A stretch of 64,000 bases of DNA from Whalleya microplaca (GCA_022497155.1 MU385716.1:558001-622000), one strand, 5' to 3'. Positions 1-12,800 are shown, counted from the stretch's first letter. A program made the numbers and translations. Notes: a model not told the origin generated them from the letters alone.

Positions 1-861
1 TGCATACGTCCACGCATCCAAGTAAACCTTCTCCGTACTCCAGAGAAGAACTAAGCCGTCCAGAAGAGTCTTGGTCTGATTTCCGCCAGGCTGCGCAGTG
101 AAGGAATCAAACAGGTCAATGTACTCCTGCGTAACTGTACACAGGCAAGTATTAGTGAGTGGCAACGTCGAGAGTACGGACCGCTATCTCAGGAGTCTCA
201 AATCTAGAATCCTCTCACTCAAACTGAACTCCTCTGACAGATTAAAACAGTGAATTGATGGCTTTTCTGCACATTCTATACAGACATCTGAATGCTGAGT
301 AACTAGCCTTATGGGGGGTTTCAGGGGCGGAAAGGAAAGAGCAAGCTAATTCAAACACACAATGAGAACAGAACAAACTAGAGATCCGTCAGTTAGTATT
401 CGTTAGAAACAGCAAAGCATCATAGTAGATCTTAGAAGAGCGGAAGCTCTGGTGCCACATCTTAGGGAAGGTATTCTTCAGACGTACCCTCCTTTAGCCT
501 TGTCGTCTATCGCTGCGAGGTCCAGTCCATATTTTCTCGCAGTCTCTTCGAAGAACAGTAGTTCCCGCGATATACCCGACAAAGCGGCTTGAAGCAATAA
601 GAAAATGCGCCATTGTAGAGTGCTTCCAGTGCCCTCGTCACCAGTATCGGTCGGTAGCTGATCTCGAGAAATCAAGCCCCCAATGAATCTGATGTAAGCC
701 TGGGCATAGAGTCGATCATGAGATAACCATTGAGACAGTCTTTCGCGAGAGAGACGACCTTGGCCTGCGAGCTCGAGAAACTTGGATTGTGTTGCTCGCT
801 GGTAGTATTGAGCAGCCTCGGAGCTTGAAAGTAAATATTCCGTGATAGATGGCTTAGTCAT
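1..861 (-). CDS. TENA/THI-4 family protein, 3' part cut by window edge
   Basis: The ATG is at 861 and exon 1 runs down to about 486. It encodes about 125 residues typical of the TENA/THI-4/PQQC helical fold, including SHDRLYAQAYIRFIGGLI and an LLFFEETARKYGLDL helix. A GTACGT donor follows at about 485. A second coding block lies between about 139 and 1, after a good branch and acceptor (CACTAATACTTGCCTGTGTACAG). It reads VTQEYIDLFDSF, then LVLLWSTEKVYLDAWTYA, the hallmark C-terminal part of the family. Members are thiaminase II-like or of unknown substrate; the fungal stand-alone forms are poorly characterised. Joining the obvious donor directly to the obvious acceptor breaks the frame (phase 2 onto phase 1). 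So a small exon may lie in the roughly 345-nt gap, or one of the sites is different. The C-terminus lies outside the window. Family assignment is fairly secure; the exact splicing is not. Confidence 0.75.
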
Positions 862-1556
862 GATAACTAGGTTGCTTTGATATGCGTTTAATTTCAGTCT
901 CGAAGCTCGGAGGGCTGGCGGCTACATGTGATAAGAGTTGTTCGGTCGGCAGCCAGAGGTGTTATATCCTTGCGGGCTGCAAATGCTTATATAAAGGTTT
1001 CTACGTTAGCACATATTCATCTGAAACTAACATTTCATTGGCCGCTGTAATTGCGTCAATATTTGGGACGATCTTAGTGAGAAATGCCTCAATGAGGGCA
1101 TCGCTTTCGCTTTCGGATTAACACAAGGTTCAAATCACTCGCAACTAGGATCAGAATAGAGTCACGCAGGGCTTTCGAGATTAAGGTGGTTCGTGTGCAT
1201 ACCATAGCCAGGGTGAGGTGACTCGACTATATATCACATAGACAGCACAACCGAATTACTCAAGACACCCCCAAGGCAGGAAATCTGACAAAGTATAGTG
1301 ACTTCCTGTAAATTAGTACATGCCTAAGGAAACTGAGCGACTAGTAATGGTTGGACATGAGTAATCAGGGATTTCGGTTGTGGCATTGCCGTGAATTCAT
1401 CTGATTAGAATGCCGCTCCTATGGCACGCGACAAAGGCCCAGTCATAATACAAGTTGTTTTTCCGCGGGTTGATTGTGATAGCTCGGCCTTACCCACCCG
1501 CCAGGTAATCAGACAGCCGTACCCAATGAAAAGGAGTAGTTATCAAGCTTTTCCCT
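862..1556. other. intergenic, no gene seen
   Basis: This is the spacer between the start of the TENA-like gene (-) and the end of the U2AF large-subunit gene (-). Short open frames exist but none shows family features or splice support. It should hold the TENA-like promoter and the U2AF 3' UTR. Confidence 0.5.
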
Positions 1557-3549
1557 CTACCAAGCAGAAACCTCGAAATTCTCCTATATATAGCGTGTCA
1601 GCGTTATTCAGAGCATCAAGAATGAACATTCTCACCTCCGGGAAGTACGTCGTTACAACGGTTCGGTCAGCAAACTTTCGACCCGCGAGTGCTTCGAGAG
1701 CCTTCTTTGCGGACGCGGTAGTATCAAACTTGACATATATCTTACCAACCCCTGCAGATTGTCGGCTGCCTCCAGTCGGTCTAGGCACCTTGAGCCCTAG
1801 GACCTTTCCGAACTTGGTGCATTCTTCCTCGACATCTTCGCATATTTCTACTCAGGTTAGCACTTTGTAGCGTACAAAATAGAAAGATAATATAGAACAA
1901 GGACATACCCTGGTAATCGTCACTATCCATCAGCTCGTCTGGAGTCACCATATTAAGCAACTGTAATACTCGTGACTCCTCTGAGTCATTGGCAGTAGTC
2001 CCTGCGAGCATGGACATGGCGTTCACGCCCATCTCGACGCCTGCGACTTGAGTAATGCCGATACTAGCCTTCTGTACTTTGAGGGCCTTATCGCCAATGA
2101 CCATGCCATTCAGGCCCTGGATTGCAATCTCCGTTGCAGCAGGGTCAACAAATTCACAGAAAGCAATACCCTAAAAGATGTTAGATGGCGGTTGCAGGAT
2201 AGCATATAAGTGGTGATGACTTACACGAGATTCCTCGGTCCCATTATCCTTAACTAGGGTCAAGGATTTGAGTTCTCCAAACGACGCCAGCAGTTCCAGA
2301 ACCTGTTCTTCAGTAAGGTAAGGAGGCAGGTTCGTAAGGCTGACTTTGTTGGGAGTATCGACGACAACTTTGGATACCACACCAGGCTCATATGGCGTAT
2401 CATCAGCAATGGCTGGTACAATGTAGTCTTTCGGCCGTTGGATCTTCAGACCATGTCCGCTGCCGTTAGAGGCGCCGTTCATAGGATCATCAGGCTCCAT
2501 CGAGATTCCGTCTAGCGCAAGGGCGACTGTGGCTTCTGAAGCGTGTCTGAACTCAAGAAGAGCGAAGGACTGATCTTTGGAGATTTGGCACAGGATGCAA
2601 GGATCGGTGCTTTCAATCACGTTAAGCCCATTCAGCTGGAGATTGAAGAAGCCCATGACGTTGTCCTCTGTCAAGCCGGCAGGGATGTTATACACGACGA
2701 GTCTCTTGCTCTGCCTCGAATTTCCAGGCTTCAATGATGCGCTGTTAACTGCACCACCTGGCTGGTTCATGAAAGCTTGGAGTTTCGTGGGATCCATAGG
2801 CTGTTGCCGAGGGGCGCCCGGCAGAGGGAACATTCCGGACAGCTTAGCCTGTTCAGAAGTGACATTTTCGTAACCGGGAGGCTTGATATCCCACTGGGTC
2901 ATGCGTCTTTTGCGCTCTGTGATAGGGATGATGTTGGTGAGGTCTGGCGTTGGTTCTCTCTTCTTAGGCGGCGTGGCACTACGGCCTCTGCGATTTTGGG
3001 CGAAGAGGTCGTCGTCTCGAAACCGATCGCCCCGGTCGCCTCGGTCACCCCGATCACCACGATCACCGCGATCACCTCGGTCACCTCGGTCCCTTCTATC
3101 ACCGCCACCACGTCGATCATCGAACAAGTCGCGGTCGCCGCGTCGGGGAGGTCGGCCACCATCGTCGCGTCGATTGTCTCTTCGAGAGCCGCGGTCGCGG
3201 TCCCATTCTCTTTCTCTACGGTCTCGGACGCCACCTCCACCGCCATACCGATCTTCCCGCTCGCGGTCTCGATGGCTGCGACTCGAAGCATAGGCATCCT
3301 CGTCCCTACCGTCGCGGTGCGAGCGACGAGGAGATCTGCTTCGTCTCCGATCACGTCGATCGCCTCGGTCGCCTCTGTCTCCTCTATCTCCTCTATCCCG
3401 TCGTTCGTCGCGAGTATAGTCGCGAGATGGGCCATGGCGGCCATCTACATGTCATCAATCATTTAGTATGTCGTTTCTAGGATGAATGGTGGCAAGAAGA
3501 ATTAGCCAAGCCAAGCCTTACCTCGGGCAGAATAGCTGTCGCCGTTCAT
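1557..3549 (-). CDS. U2AF large subunit (U2AF65/Prp2), splicing factor
   Basis: The product recognises the polypyrimidine tract and recruits U2 snRNP to the 3' splice site. My model has five exons: 3549-3522, 3444-2225, 2170-1909, 1847-1636 and 1583-1557, giving 582 aa with all phases consistent. The start MNGDSYSARDG, on a 28-nt first exon, matches fungal orthologues. Order of parts: an N-terminal R/D/G/S-rich region (about 1-190) with RSRSPRRS and a run of GDR triplets; a U2AF35-binding peptide ending RRMTQWDIKPPGYE; RRM1 (RLVVYNIPAGL); RRM2 (KVSLTNLPPYLTEEQV, then GIAFCEF); and a C-terminal UHM (RVLQLLNMV, EICEDVEEECTKFG) with the R-x-F element in AGRKFADR. The last 27-nt exon encodes ENFEVSAW, the conserved terminus. 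It is divergent from OGG1, about 480 bp away. The GDR run is unusual in that RD/RG pairs partly replace RS dipeptides. Confidence 0.95.
3018..3105 (-). repeat. 9-bp coding minisatellite encoding (GDR)n in U2AF65
   Basis: Near-identical 9-mers of the type CGATCACCG/CGGTCACCT run through this stretch. On the coding strand they give about eight consecutive R-G-D triplets in the N-terminal basic/acidic region of U2AF65. A shorter run of the same triplet lies near 3355-3385, closer to the N-terminus. Confidence 0.8.
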
Positions 3550-4028
3550 GATATTCGGATTTATCTTCTCTTCTGAAATGAAAGAAGGTAAATGAAACAA
3601 AGCAATTGCTAAATTCGGCGCGATGCGACGAGATGCTCAACACGTCGAAGAGTTGAGAAGAAAATGACCAGCTCCAGATTGAGCTGTTACAATGGGTGGG
3701 TCTGCGGCGACGAGGCTGGAAAATAGAAATTTTGGGTGGTCGGACTTGACTGATGCATGTACTGATGTAACTGACGCTAGTCCAAATTAGGTCTAGCGGT
3801 GTTTGACTGATCAGACGCCGGATAAGTGGGTCATCAAAGAGATAGGTAACTTGCCAGCTTGCCAAGCCCTGCCAGGTGCTCGAGCAGAGAATCCCCTATT
3901 ATAACCGAGCTCATTCACCTTCCTAACTATGACAATAGTAAATTTCTTGCATGTAAAATAACAAGCGACTCTTTATACTGCATGTTCCCTTTCGTTTCAG
4001 ATCCTCAGTCACAAGCAAGGGAGGCAGG
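3550..4028. promoter_or_regulatory. shared divergent promoter of U2AF65 and OGG1
   Basis: These 479 bp separate the two divergent start codons (U2AF65 at 3549 -, OGG1 at 4029 +). They must hold both core promoters and 5' leaders unless an unseen leader intron exists. I recognise no specific transcription-factor site. Confidence 0.5.
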
Positions 4029-5492
4029 ATGTCTGCAGTACGCGCATCTGAGTGGCGAAGGCTCCCCTTGAGCTTAACAGAATTGTGTATAGACACAACT
4101 CTTCGCTGCGGGCAGTCTTTCCGTTGGCGCAAGATTGATGATGAATGGTAATACAATTCCTAGTCACTATGGTTGACCCAGTACTAAAATATGGCAATAG
4201 GAATTGTGCACTCCACGGGCGGTTATTATCACTGAAACAGGACAAGGAGCATCTTCATTATAAGGTGGCTTGGCCTCCAACTGCCTTGTCACCGTTGGCA
4301 TCTCAGTCGCCTATTCAAGGGGCTCACGAAGTTCGTCACCATGATGGTGACACTGAGGAATTTCTCAGGCACTATTTCAGTCTGAAGCACAACTGTGTGT
4401 GGTTCCTCCCTTAACTTTATCATTATTTTTTTTTCGTCCTCCTGCAGGTCCCTTAGAGGATATGCTGCAAAGTTCTACAATGCCTATGATGACTTCTAGA
4501 CGCAGCATTTGCTAACTCCTGCCTTCTAGTGGGAGCTTTATATGACCAATGGTCAGAGTCAGATCCCAACTTTCGGAAGAAAGCACCGAAGTTTACTGGA
4601 ATTCGAATCTTGAGCCAAGATGCATGGGAAGCTTTGATCGGTTTTATTTGCAGCAGCAACAACAATATCTCACGCATCTCCCAAATGGTATCTATGTCAC
4701 CCCCACTCCGACTCCTCGTCTGTGGAGGTTGCCTAAGCTAACATAGAACAGGTTCATAAGCTTTGCAACTATTATGGACCATTAATTGGGCATATTGGCG
4801 ACGAAGCTTTTCACGACTTTCCCACTCCCCAGTCTCTAGCGGGGAAAAAGGTAGAAGCTCATCTTAGAGAACTGGGGTTTGGTTACAGAGCCAAGTACAT
4901 TGCCGAAACAGCCCGCCTTGTCTCCCAGGACAAGCCAGTAGGATGGCTTGAGAGCTTGACAAATCCTGAAAACCCAGGGTGGCCTCCAGCACAGAAAATA
5001 GAGGATGTTGAGCCCCCTACTTACAGATATGCACATGAACAGCTGCTTCTACTCTCGGGGGTTGGACCGAAAGTTGCAGACTGTGTCTGTCTAATGGGCT
5101 TAGGTTGGGGCGAAGCTGTTCCGGTCGATACGCATGTTTGGCAGATCGCGCAGAGAGACTACAAGTTTGGCAAAACGAAGACCAAGACCTTTTCTAAGGT
5201 CATGTATGATTCCGTCGGTGATCATTTCCGAAACATCTGGGGTCAGCATGCAGGATGGGCCCAGTCTGTGCTTTTCACGGCGAATCTAAAGTCGTTTTCA
5301 GAACAGGCAGCCGGCAAGCCAGATGAAGCAATCGACATCAAGGTCGAGATCAAGGAAGAAGCTATACCCATTGAGCCTACCCCTCGTTCCCGAAAGCGCC
5401 AGGTCGCGACGGTGGAAACCATCAAGGTTGAAGAGCACCTCTCTACAAAAACAGAATTGGCTCCTAGGAAGAGAAGAAGAACACGAGGTTGA
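4029..5492 (+). CDS. OGG1: 8-oxoguanine DNA glycosylase/AP lyase OGG1
   Basis: The product excises 8-oxoG opposite C in base-excision repair. Four exons: 4029-4147, 4201-4394, 4530-4687 and 4752-5492, 403 aa, phases consistent. The protein opens MSAVRASEWRRLPLSLTELC, followed by the RCGQSFRW element of the OGG N-terminal domain. ALYDQWSESDPNF and ICSSNNNISRI follow in the HhH-GPD part. The helix-hairpin-helix reads LLLLSGVGPKVADCVCLM, with the catalytic Lys in GVGPKVADC and the catalytic Asp in AVPVDTHVW (human K249 and D268 by family knowledge). The tail from about residue 340 is charged and ends in a basic PRKRRRTRG, a plausible nuclear signal. The third exon begins right after a CTAAC branch and TAG at 4527-4529. 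Length is slightly above the human enzyme because of the tail. Confidence 0.95.
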
Positions 5493-6073
5493 GGCAGGCC
5501 GTCAATTTTATAATAAAGTAATACATCATCTAGATTCATCTCAAAGCCTCGAATACTTACCTAACATCAAAATGCGACTAGGTGCAATCATGACACAGAT
5601 AGAGACTCATATGCGTGCCTCCAACCCAAACCCAATAGATAGTAAATCTTCACAAAGCATCACGTCTCGTATAAGCCATCTTCATAAGTTTTTCCAAGCT
5701 GACCATCCTCAAGACCACGCCATACAGCCTGTTTTTGTCCTCGCTATATCCTGCCTAAAGGTCATGGATCAGATCAATAGCTAAGTCTGCTTACTGGGTA
5801 TCGCTGCGTCGACACAAGGGTGCTCCTCCGAAAGACCCCGGGAGCTATTGTCCTTGTGGAATATATAAAGCATCATTGTACGTACCTCATACTTGTACAT
5901 CAAGAATGGGTCTTAAAAATCGACGAGATAAGGGCGACCCTAGAGACTTTAACAGAATAATACTTGAATTGATGCAAACGCTGTAAACCACGAGGGCCGA
6001 TTTAGGGCCGACCCAGGGAGTAAAATTTATAAGGCCTAATAAAATCCGTACCTGCAACAGAATTCACTCTCTT

Positions 6074-6201
6074 ATGGTGTAGCAGCGGGGCTTCCGGGTC
6101 GTGCTTTGACGGTGCACCTTAAGGGTTTGGGTTCGATTCTCAATGGTGTAGCGACGATTGTCTTGACATTGCACCTTGAGGGTCCTGGTTCGACTCTTTC
6201 C
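6074..6201 (+). repeat. tandem pair of tRNA-like (B-box) repeats, degenerate
   Basis: Two diverged units start with ATGGTGTAGC at 6074 and at 6143. Both continue with TTGACGGTGCACCTTAAGGG or TTGACATTGCACCTTGAGGG, then GGTTCGATTCT or GGTTCGACTCT. The last is close to the Pol III B-box GGTTCGANTCC. In the first unit it forms a proper T-arm: stem TTGGG/CTCAA around a 7-nt TTCGATT loop. The start of each unit (TGTAGCAGCGGG) resembles a shortened A-box. The second unit's T-stem is broken. They look like tRNA pseudogenes or tRNA-derived SINE heads, not functional tRNAs. Confidence 0.5.
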
Positions 6202-7221
6202 ATGGGAACAGGTTTCAGGAATTGAGTCGTTCCTAAAATTTTTTTCGTGATATCGTCGTTTTGGTTCTTTCCGGAGATTTCAGTGATATAGTCTATATTG
6301 GACTTAGAGATGATTCTTTGTCTTGGCTGCTGGAATGGCTTGCACCCTACGCGATTGATACGTATGTTGAGTTTCTGCAGCTTGCTCCTCGACTCCTAGG
6401 GAAAACGATGAATACTACTCGGTGACTTCAGATCAGCTGTATAATGTAGCCATTTCACTGTCTTATATATCCTCCCACGTTGTGTTTGTCTAAATACATT
6501 CAGAAAGGGGTTGATACTTTGCTATCATGGTCTAGCCGTCTTGATATTTGGGCTTGATGAGTACCCCGTCATAAAGGTTTACCTACGGCTCGAGTCTATA
6601 TTCACGATTCATCTTTGATGGCTGGTAGAGCAGTGAGTCAATAGTACCCTAGCGTATTGGACTTCTTATCTAGAGCTACAGAACAAAATCACAGAGCTAT
6701 AAGGGCCTTCCGCTAGCTTACAACTTAAGGGATGTCATTTATTTTTAGTTGCTCTAGAATAATCACGAAGAGGAATGTATACGCTAGCTCGAAGACTACA
6801 GTCTCTACAAACGTACACATACCCATTGTCTCGGGTGCCTTTCTAATGGGTAGCATATACTCTCATAAGTAGATCATTGCCGATAAGTCACTGAAAGTCA
6901 GAGTTAACAAATTCATTGAGGTCATCTCCGAAGTCGTAATCCAACTGATATGATCAGTCCGAAACTTTCAGATCTGATCAGGAGTCTGAGTAGGCATGAC
7001 AAATACGACGAGACCAATGCAGCTGGTGACATATCAAGAAAAAATGTAGCACAAATGGACACGCGATGAATGCATATGCATGAGCTGTGCTCTGTGATCC
7101 CTTGCTGAAATTGATCGTATCATGAGATCCAAGCACCTAGACTGGAGACAATACCACTATATAGTAACGTAAAATGCGAGTCCAATTGCTGACCCAGTAC
7201 TATCCCTTGGAGGGGATTGGC

Positions 7222-7231
7222 TACCTAGGTA
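7222..7231. repeat. TACCTAGGTA palindrome
   Basis: Exact copy of a dispersed 10-bp palindrome found five times in the spacers of this window. Confidence 0.7.
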
Positions 7232-9810
7232 ATAACCTTTCAGGGTGACATCTCCTATTCTTCCGAGATCACAGTTGCTTGGAATCGAGTAGACCGAAAA
7301 TATAACTATCTGTGAAAGAATAGCAGTGACAAGAAATTGAAAACTGGAATGGGAATACTTGGAGTACTCCGTGAATGGGTTCCAACATTAGAGCTTGGAT
7401 CTGGACTCCTGAGTCTTATACAGACCTGCAAATGATGACATGTCCTAACGTGGTAAGATCTGTCCTCTACCTAGACTTTCATATTGTAGATACTACACAT
7501 TAGACTGGTTCGTAAAAGAAGCATATTCAAAAGGAAGTTGTCTCGTGTCTTCAAACGACTGGGTAGGCATTTGTAATGATTGATTGTCCTGAAACTCAAG
7601 GGTGTTATCTGAAATGTACCATTTAGTCTCCCTGGAGTATATTATATATGGATAGCATGCTCTTTTTTATAACCCATGTCTCTAATGTTTGTCTAACATG
7701 TACTTATATTGGATAGAAATGATTATTTAGACCTGTGATATCGTGATGCTGGCAAGTCTCGCAGGTGATTATGCATATAACAACGATGACCAACGTCACA
7801 ATGTGACAGTATGTTTACTCTGATGTCAGATACAACACTAGGACTTTGTGGAGGATTTATAAGTGAGATGCAAGAAGTCTCAATGTTTAGTCAAGCTTGC
7901 TCATCATTAAGCCATAGTATATTCACATGAGGAAGGGATAGAAGTCTTCGGTCGTCGGTTCTTTTCAACTAATATGAAATATAGATGGATAGTTAACATA
8001 GCTAACATGAGAAATCGTAGATACCATTTTATGTGAACAGGTCACACAAGTGTGTCTAGTTTCGACTCCAACATATACGATGACTATGCTTTGGAGGCGC
8101 CCCGAAGCTTACGGTATCTCTCGAGAAATGTCGATGCTTTTTCAACGGACTAACCAACGGAAATAGTACCATCCTGGACGGCTGTGAGCGATGTGGATTC
8201 AGCCATTTGAAAGCAGTCGCACACACCTGTGTCGTGGTATGGGTCCGCAGTGTTTGCCCCAAATAGCCCTACACATATCAGTTATCAGCCGGCCTTAACA
8301 CAAAGAATAGAACCAAAACCCTTTTAGTAACCATTGATTACAAGACCAGACAGCACATCATTGGAATAGAACGTTTCCGAGTGGGCTGGCTGGAAGGTTG
8401 TAGTTTGATATGCCGCTAATAGTCAACATGATCCCATTGTTGGAGCCGCAGTTGATCTCGAGGCATATTCCTCGACCACTCAGAGTAGAAGGTAATGTGG
8501 AACAGACACGGGCTCATGCCTCTCCTATAAGTAGAAAATGCATCTTTAATGACTGCCCAAGCGAAACCGCTGGAGGGAGCTATGGATCTGCCGGGGGCAT
8601 ATAAATTGATCCTTACGTTGACGGCGCCTGCATATGCTGCGAGTACTAGCATGTTGCCAAGCCCTCCTCAGCATCGAGTGTTCCCTCATTCGGATTCTAA
8701 TGGTGTTTTTATAGTGGTTGTCAGTTTGCCTGCATGATTAGGCTTAGCTTAAACTCATGCCTTGACTACCTAGGGAATGACAACAAAGTACCGTTGCTAC
8801 GCTATATCAAATGCATCCCTTTCTCTGATCGAATGAGGAACAAGATGATGCAAAAGGCATAGTGCCGAGATCAATAGATTACATAACACTTGACCCGAGG
8901 TAATGGCTTCATGGGGCATATGTCAAAATACTTACTGCATTGGATGCATGGCGGACTAAGGGATACATACGCATAGAGCGGATAGGAATGACGAGAATGT
9001 CGTAACTCGATGTCTGTGTGTGCATTAGTTACATACCTACCAAGGTCATGATGGTGCTAGTAGAGCTAGATTGAAGCTTTAGACGCGATCTAGACAGTTT
9101 CTGTGGGTAGGATAGCAGCGGTTCCCGACATACTTCACGTAGCTTGAGTGACATGGCAGGTTGTCAGGACGGTGCACCACATCGTCACGTGGAAGAGAGT
9201 TCGTTGCTAAACACATGCAGTAGGTGGCTCTTGGCATCTACTTGCACATGCGCTGGAACGTAATTATGTGCGAGGAAGGACACTTAAAGAGCAGTTCCTC
9301 GCGCAGGTGGTATGATCACACCCGTGCTGCGTAATTCCAAACCAATCACAGCGGTACTCAATGAATGGTTACTTGGTAGTTTACTATACTTACTACCAGG
9401 AACAGAGTGGCCAGTCCTACTTCGTAACTTCGTAGCATTGCAATGGCCGTCAGGGGCGCTCAATTGAAAAGATGCATCTGGATAAATACTCTAATCAAAC
9501 TGTTACGATAGCGCAGAAGTATTGATTACCCCCCGGAGCCTCTGCGGTCAATATTCGGTACCAAAAAGAAATCAACATAGTCCCGGGTAAGTAGCTGAGA
9601 GACATACAGACCGAATTGCAATATTGTAGAGAAGCAATCACAACGACGGATAGACTCTGTATGTCAAGACGAAGCCAGAAGTTCCTTCAATTACTGCATT
9701 TCGTATGGGCACGATCCCTATACTATAGACTAAGCTGTCTTCGTTTAAGTCTGGTCTATCTCAGGTTAGCAGACCTACGCAGTACTGCGGCGATGATTCG
9801 ACGGCCTAGC

Positions 9811-9820
9811 TACCTAGGTA
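9811..9820. repeat. TACCTAGGTA palindrome
   Basis: Second exact copy of the dispersed 10-bp palindrome, within the gene-poor region. Confidence 0.7.
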
Positions 9821-12800
9821 CTAGTGTTCGAGCCGGAATTGGGAGGAAGCCGTTGTCGGCTTCGTCGGTGACGCCTTTGGCCAGTCTCTTCATTCACCAT
9901 AATTGGCCTCTACACACGTACCAAGGGCCATACGTAGGGTGTCATTTTCGGGAATACCATAGCCACCAGACCGTCACGTTGGTGGACGGTGTAAATGCCA
10001 AAGTCGGAGGTGTAAGTAAAATCTCGCAGAATGAGAAATCAAATAGCCGATATAGAGAGTTGCCTGGTGCGAGTCTGCAATAACAATAGGTACTCTGCAT
10101 ATTTTCTTTTTTGGATCCTTGCGCGGTAATACGATAGTGCATTGGCTTCGAGGAGGCTGACATAGGGAAATTCGAAAATGGCACCTTTTTCACCCACTTT
10201 ATATGTTAGTCGGCGACCAGTCATCAGCCGGGGTCGGCATAGCAGCATTGGTGGGTGCTTTTTGTTGATACGAATCCTGAGCCTTGAGCTCTCCCACAAC
10301 CCAGAACAACGCTGGTGCTTTGCTGCCTGCACAGTAAGCGTCATGCTACCGTAAGGCATGGCAAGCATAGGACTACCTTCTATTAAGTGAGGCCCCCAGG
10401 GTACACTGCAGACGTTGGCTATATCACTGCCGTGCGCGCGGGCGTCGAACTGACGATGGTGTAGTTCGGCAGTCATTTAAGCTCGTCCTCTGTTTCACGC
10501 GCCTCGCGGCTCTTTCTCGCTGTAATTAAAGGTCACCCACGATGCCAGACACGAAAGAGGCGTGGAGGTGAGGCTAGTGAAATATGGTAAATAAACCACA
10601 TGCTGGGGTTAATAAACAACAGGCACTGCCATCTGGTCTGTTCGCCAAATGGCGCGCCAGGAGGGGAGTTAAGCTAACTACGTAGCCTTTATAGTCTTTC
10701 TAGAAAGGGATATGATCGTCGAACTATCCACCCAACGGTCTACGCTAATGTAGTTTTTGGGGAATGCCAGTCGAATTCGAGAATCTGCGACACACCCTTG
10801 CTCCTTGGCAATTACTGACTGGAGGGCTGGTGGATGTTAAGGACTCCTGCGCAATTAGAGGATACTCCATTTGTAGCCTTCCGAAGGTTGGATAATGAAA
10901 ACGACATCATCGAGCTCTTAGAGAATGATGTCTGTGGACTTCCACATACTGCGTACGGCGTAGATAGTATTGCCCACTCACTAGGAGGAAAGGAGATTCC
11001 ACAGAGATGCGCACTGGCCGTCGGGATAGGGGTCTTTATAGTACCTATATGTTCTCTTTAACTTGAACCTTGTCGAGTTTGTGCATGTAATAAAAAGATT
11101 TCAGTACTACTTGTAGTAAACTGCTAGTAGTTATCCACTAATAAGCTCAGGTGGAATGAAATCCTACTGCTGCCAATTGAAGCAATTGCCGAATAAGCTG
11201 GATATCCGATCTCAAAGTGGGTTAGTTTAGATCTGTGCCTCTTCAAATGTCTACTTGTACTGTGTAAACGGTAATAATAAACCTCATCATCTAGATAAGG
11301 TACAAAGTAGGCTAGTGGCTTCAGCAAATGCCGTTGACATGTCCCATGTCCGTGATCGCCAACAGCGTCTCTCGGGAATCTGGTGATGTGCCAGGGGTCA
11401 TATTAATATCGATTGATACATACCACTATCGATTCTCTTGACTTGCATCAACATCGCTGTAAGTCACCGAACTAACATCTGTACCGCGTAAGGTTCTATC
11501 GGAAGGAAAAACGGGAAACATAGGTCCGAGTCTCATTCTACACAAGGCCAAGCCGTATTCGTTCGCTATAGCCTTATGATTCAAAGTCCAAAACAGTATA
11601 GAGCCTTCTCAAGGGAGATGAATGCCAAGTGGTAATCCGTAGGATTAAATTTGCAATATAGCGACCACGGCAATAGCAATCTTTGCAGCATCGAATGTAA
11701 CCTGGATTGCTGGATGTGACCATGATAATGCAGGGTCTCTTGAACACACTGAGCGCCTATGAGGCGATTGTAACGGTCGTCTCCTGATTACACATATATG
11801 TAGGTAACTCACCAACAAGAGCTGGTACTCGCGAGCTCGCAAGAGTTAAATGTCTCCACATGATGCGCATCAAATGTGATACAAGATAACCGTTCCGAAG
11901 AATTAGAAGATTTACCCACGTGCATCAATTGAATAATGTGAATATTATTACTCCGTGCTCTGGGAGTGAGATATGGATGTCAGTGCTTTCAATGTAACTT
12001 CAAATGTCATCCTGGCCTATAAAGTTTATAATTTTCTTAAGAGGTTGGACAATGACCTGGTTAGATGGCCGAATTGGACTTTGACCCCTATCGAATAAAC
12101 CGTACTGTTTGGTGAATTATGTACCTTGATACGCAGGCCGTGATGACCTCACCTACTAGAAAAGAAAGCTGGGCTAGGTGGTCCCCCACTCTCACGATGA
12201 TGGCTTACACATACTAGTCTCTTAAGCCAGTTGTTTGTATGCGCCGAACGGCTCCATCCGCGCCATGTTAGATCCCTTCGGTAATGCAATGCTCAAAAAT
12301 GCTGATGGCGTTTTCGAGTTGCATGTAGCCAGGCACTTGGATCTTAGGCTTGAGATGGCTGATTCAATGTTCCAATAAAAGACCGAAGGTTTGCCCGGGG
12401 CGCGCTGCCGCGTTGCTACTAAGAGAGACCTTATCACCAAGACACATCAGCCATCGTGGGGGATCTAGAGACCTTTGAGCCTAATGAGACTTGAATGGGG
12501 ATTTACTTCAGTTTAGTCAGGGGCTTGAAGTGTGCACGTATTGGATCTCTTCCTGGATCGTGAACACTGCAAATATAGTACTTCCCAGCAGACCTGTCTG
12601 TTACTTGAGGCCGAGGCTGCACATGTTATGCTTCCGTGCCTACAGAGAGTGATATCCTTGATGCTTATTACCTTTATCTCAAGGTCTTCATTTGCTTTTG
12701 CGGTATCCTAGCAAGGCAACCCATCTCCATTGATGGTGTTTTGTCTGAAATTCTTTTCAGTCACTGTAGGTATATTCAGGTCACTATTGGTTGGTTAGGG

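Noticed and set aside
1130..1150. GGTTCAAATC, B-box-like
   Set aside because: No A-box at the right distance and no acceptor or T-stem pairing.
2543..3466. Overlapping plus-strand open frames opposite the U2AF65 gene, with Arg/Ser-rich translations
   Set aside because: They are antisense shadows of the repetitive (GDR)n coding sequence; the minus-strand protein is clearly homologous to U2AF65.
9616..10476. Two long open frames (155 aa + and 145 aa -)
   Set aside because: They overlap antisense, have no recognisable motif or splice partners, and the plus frame does not start at a convincing gene-like context.
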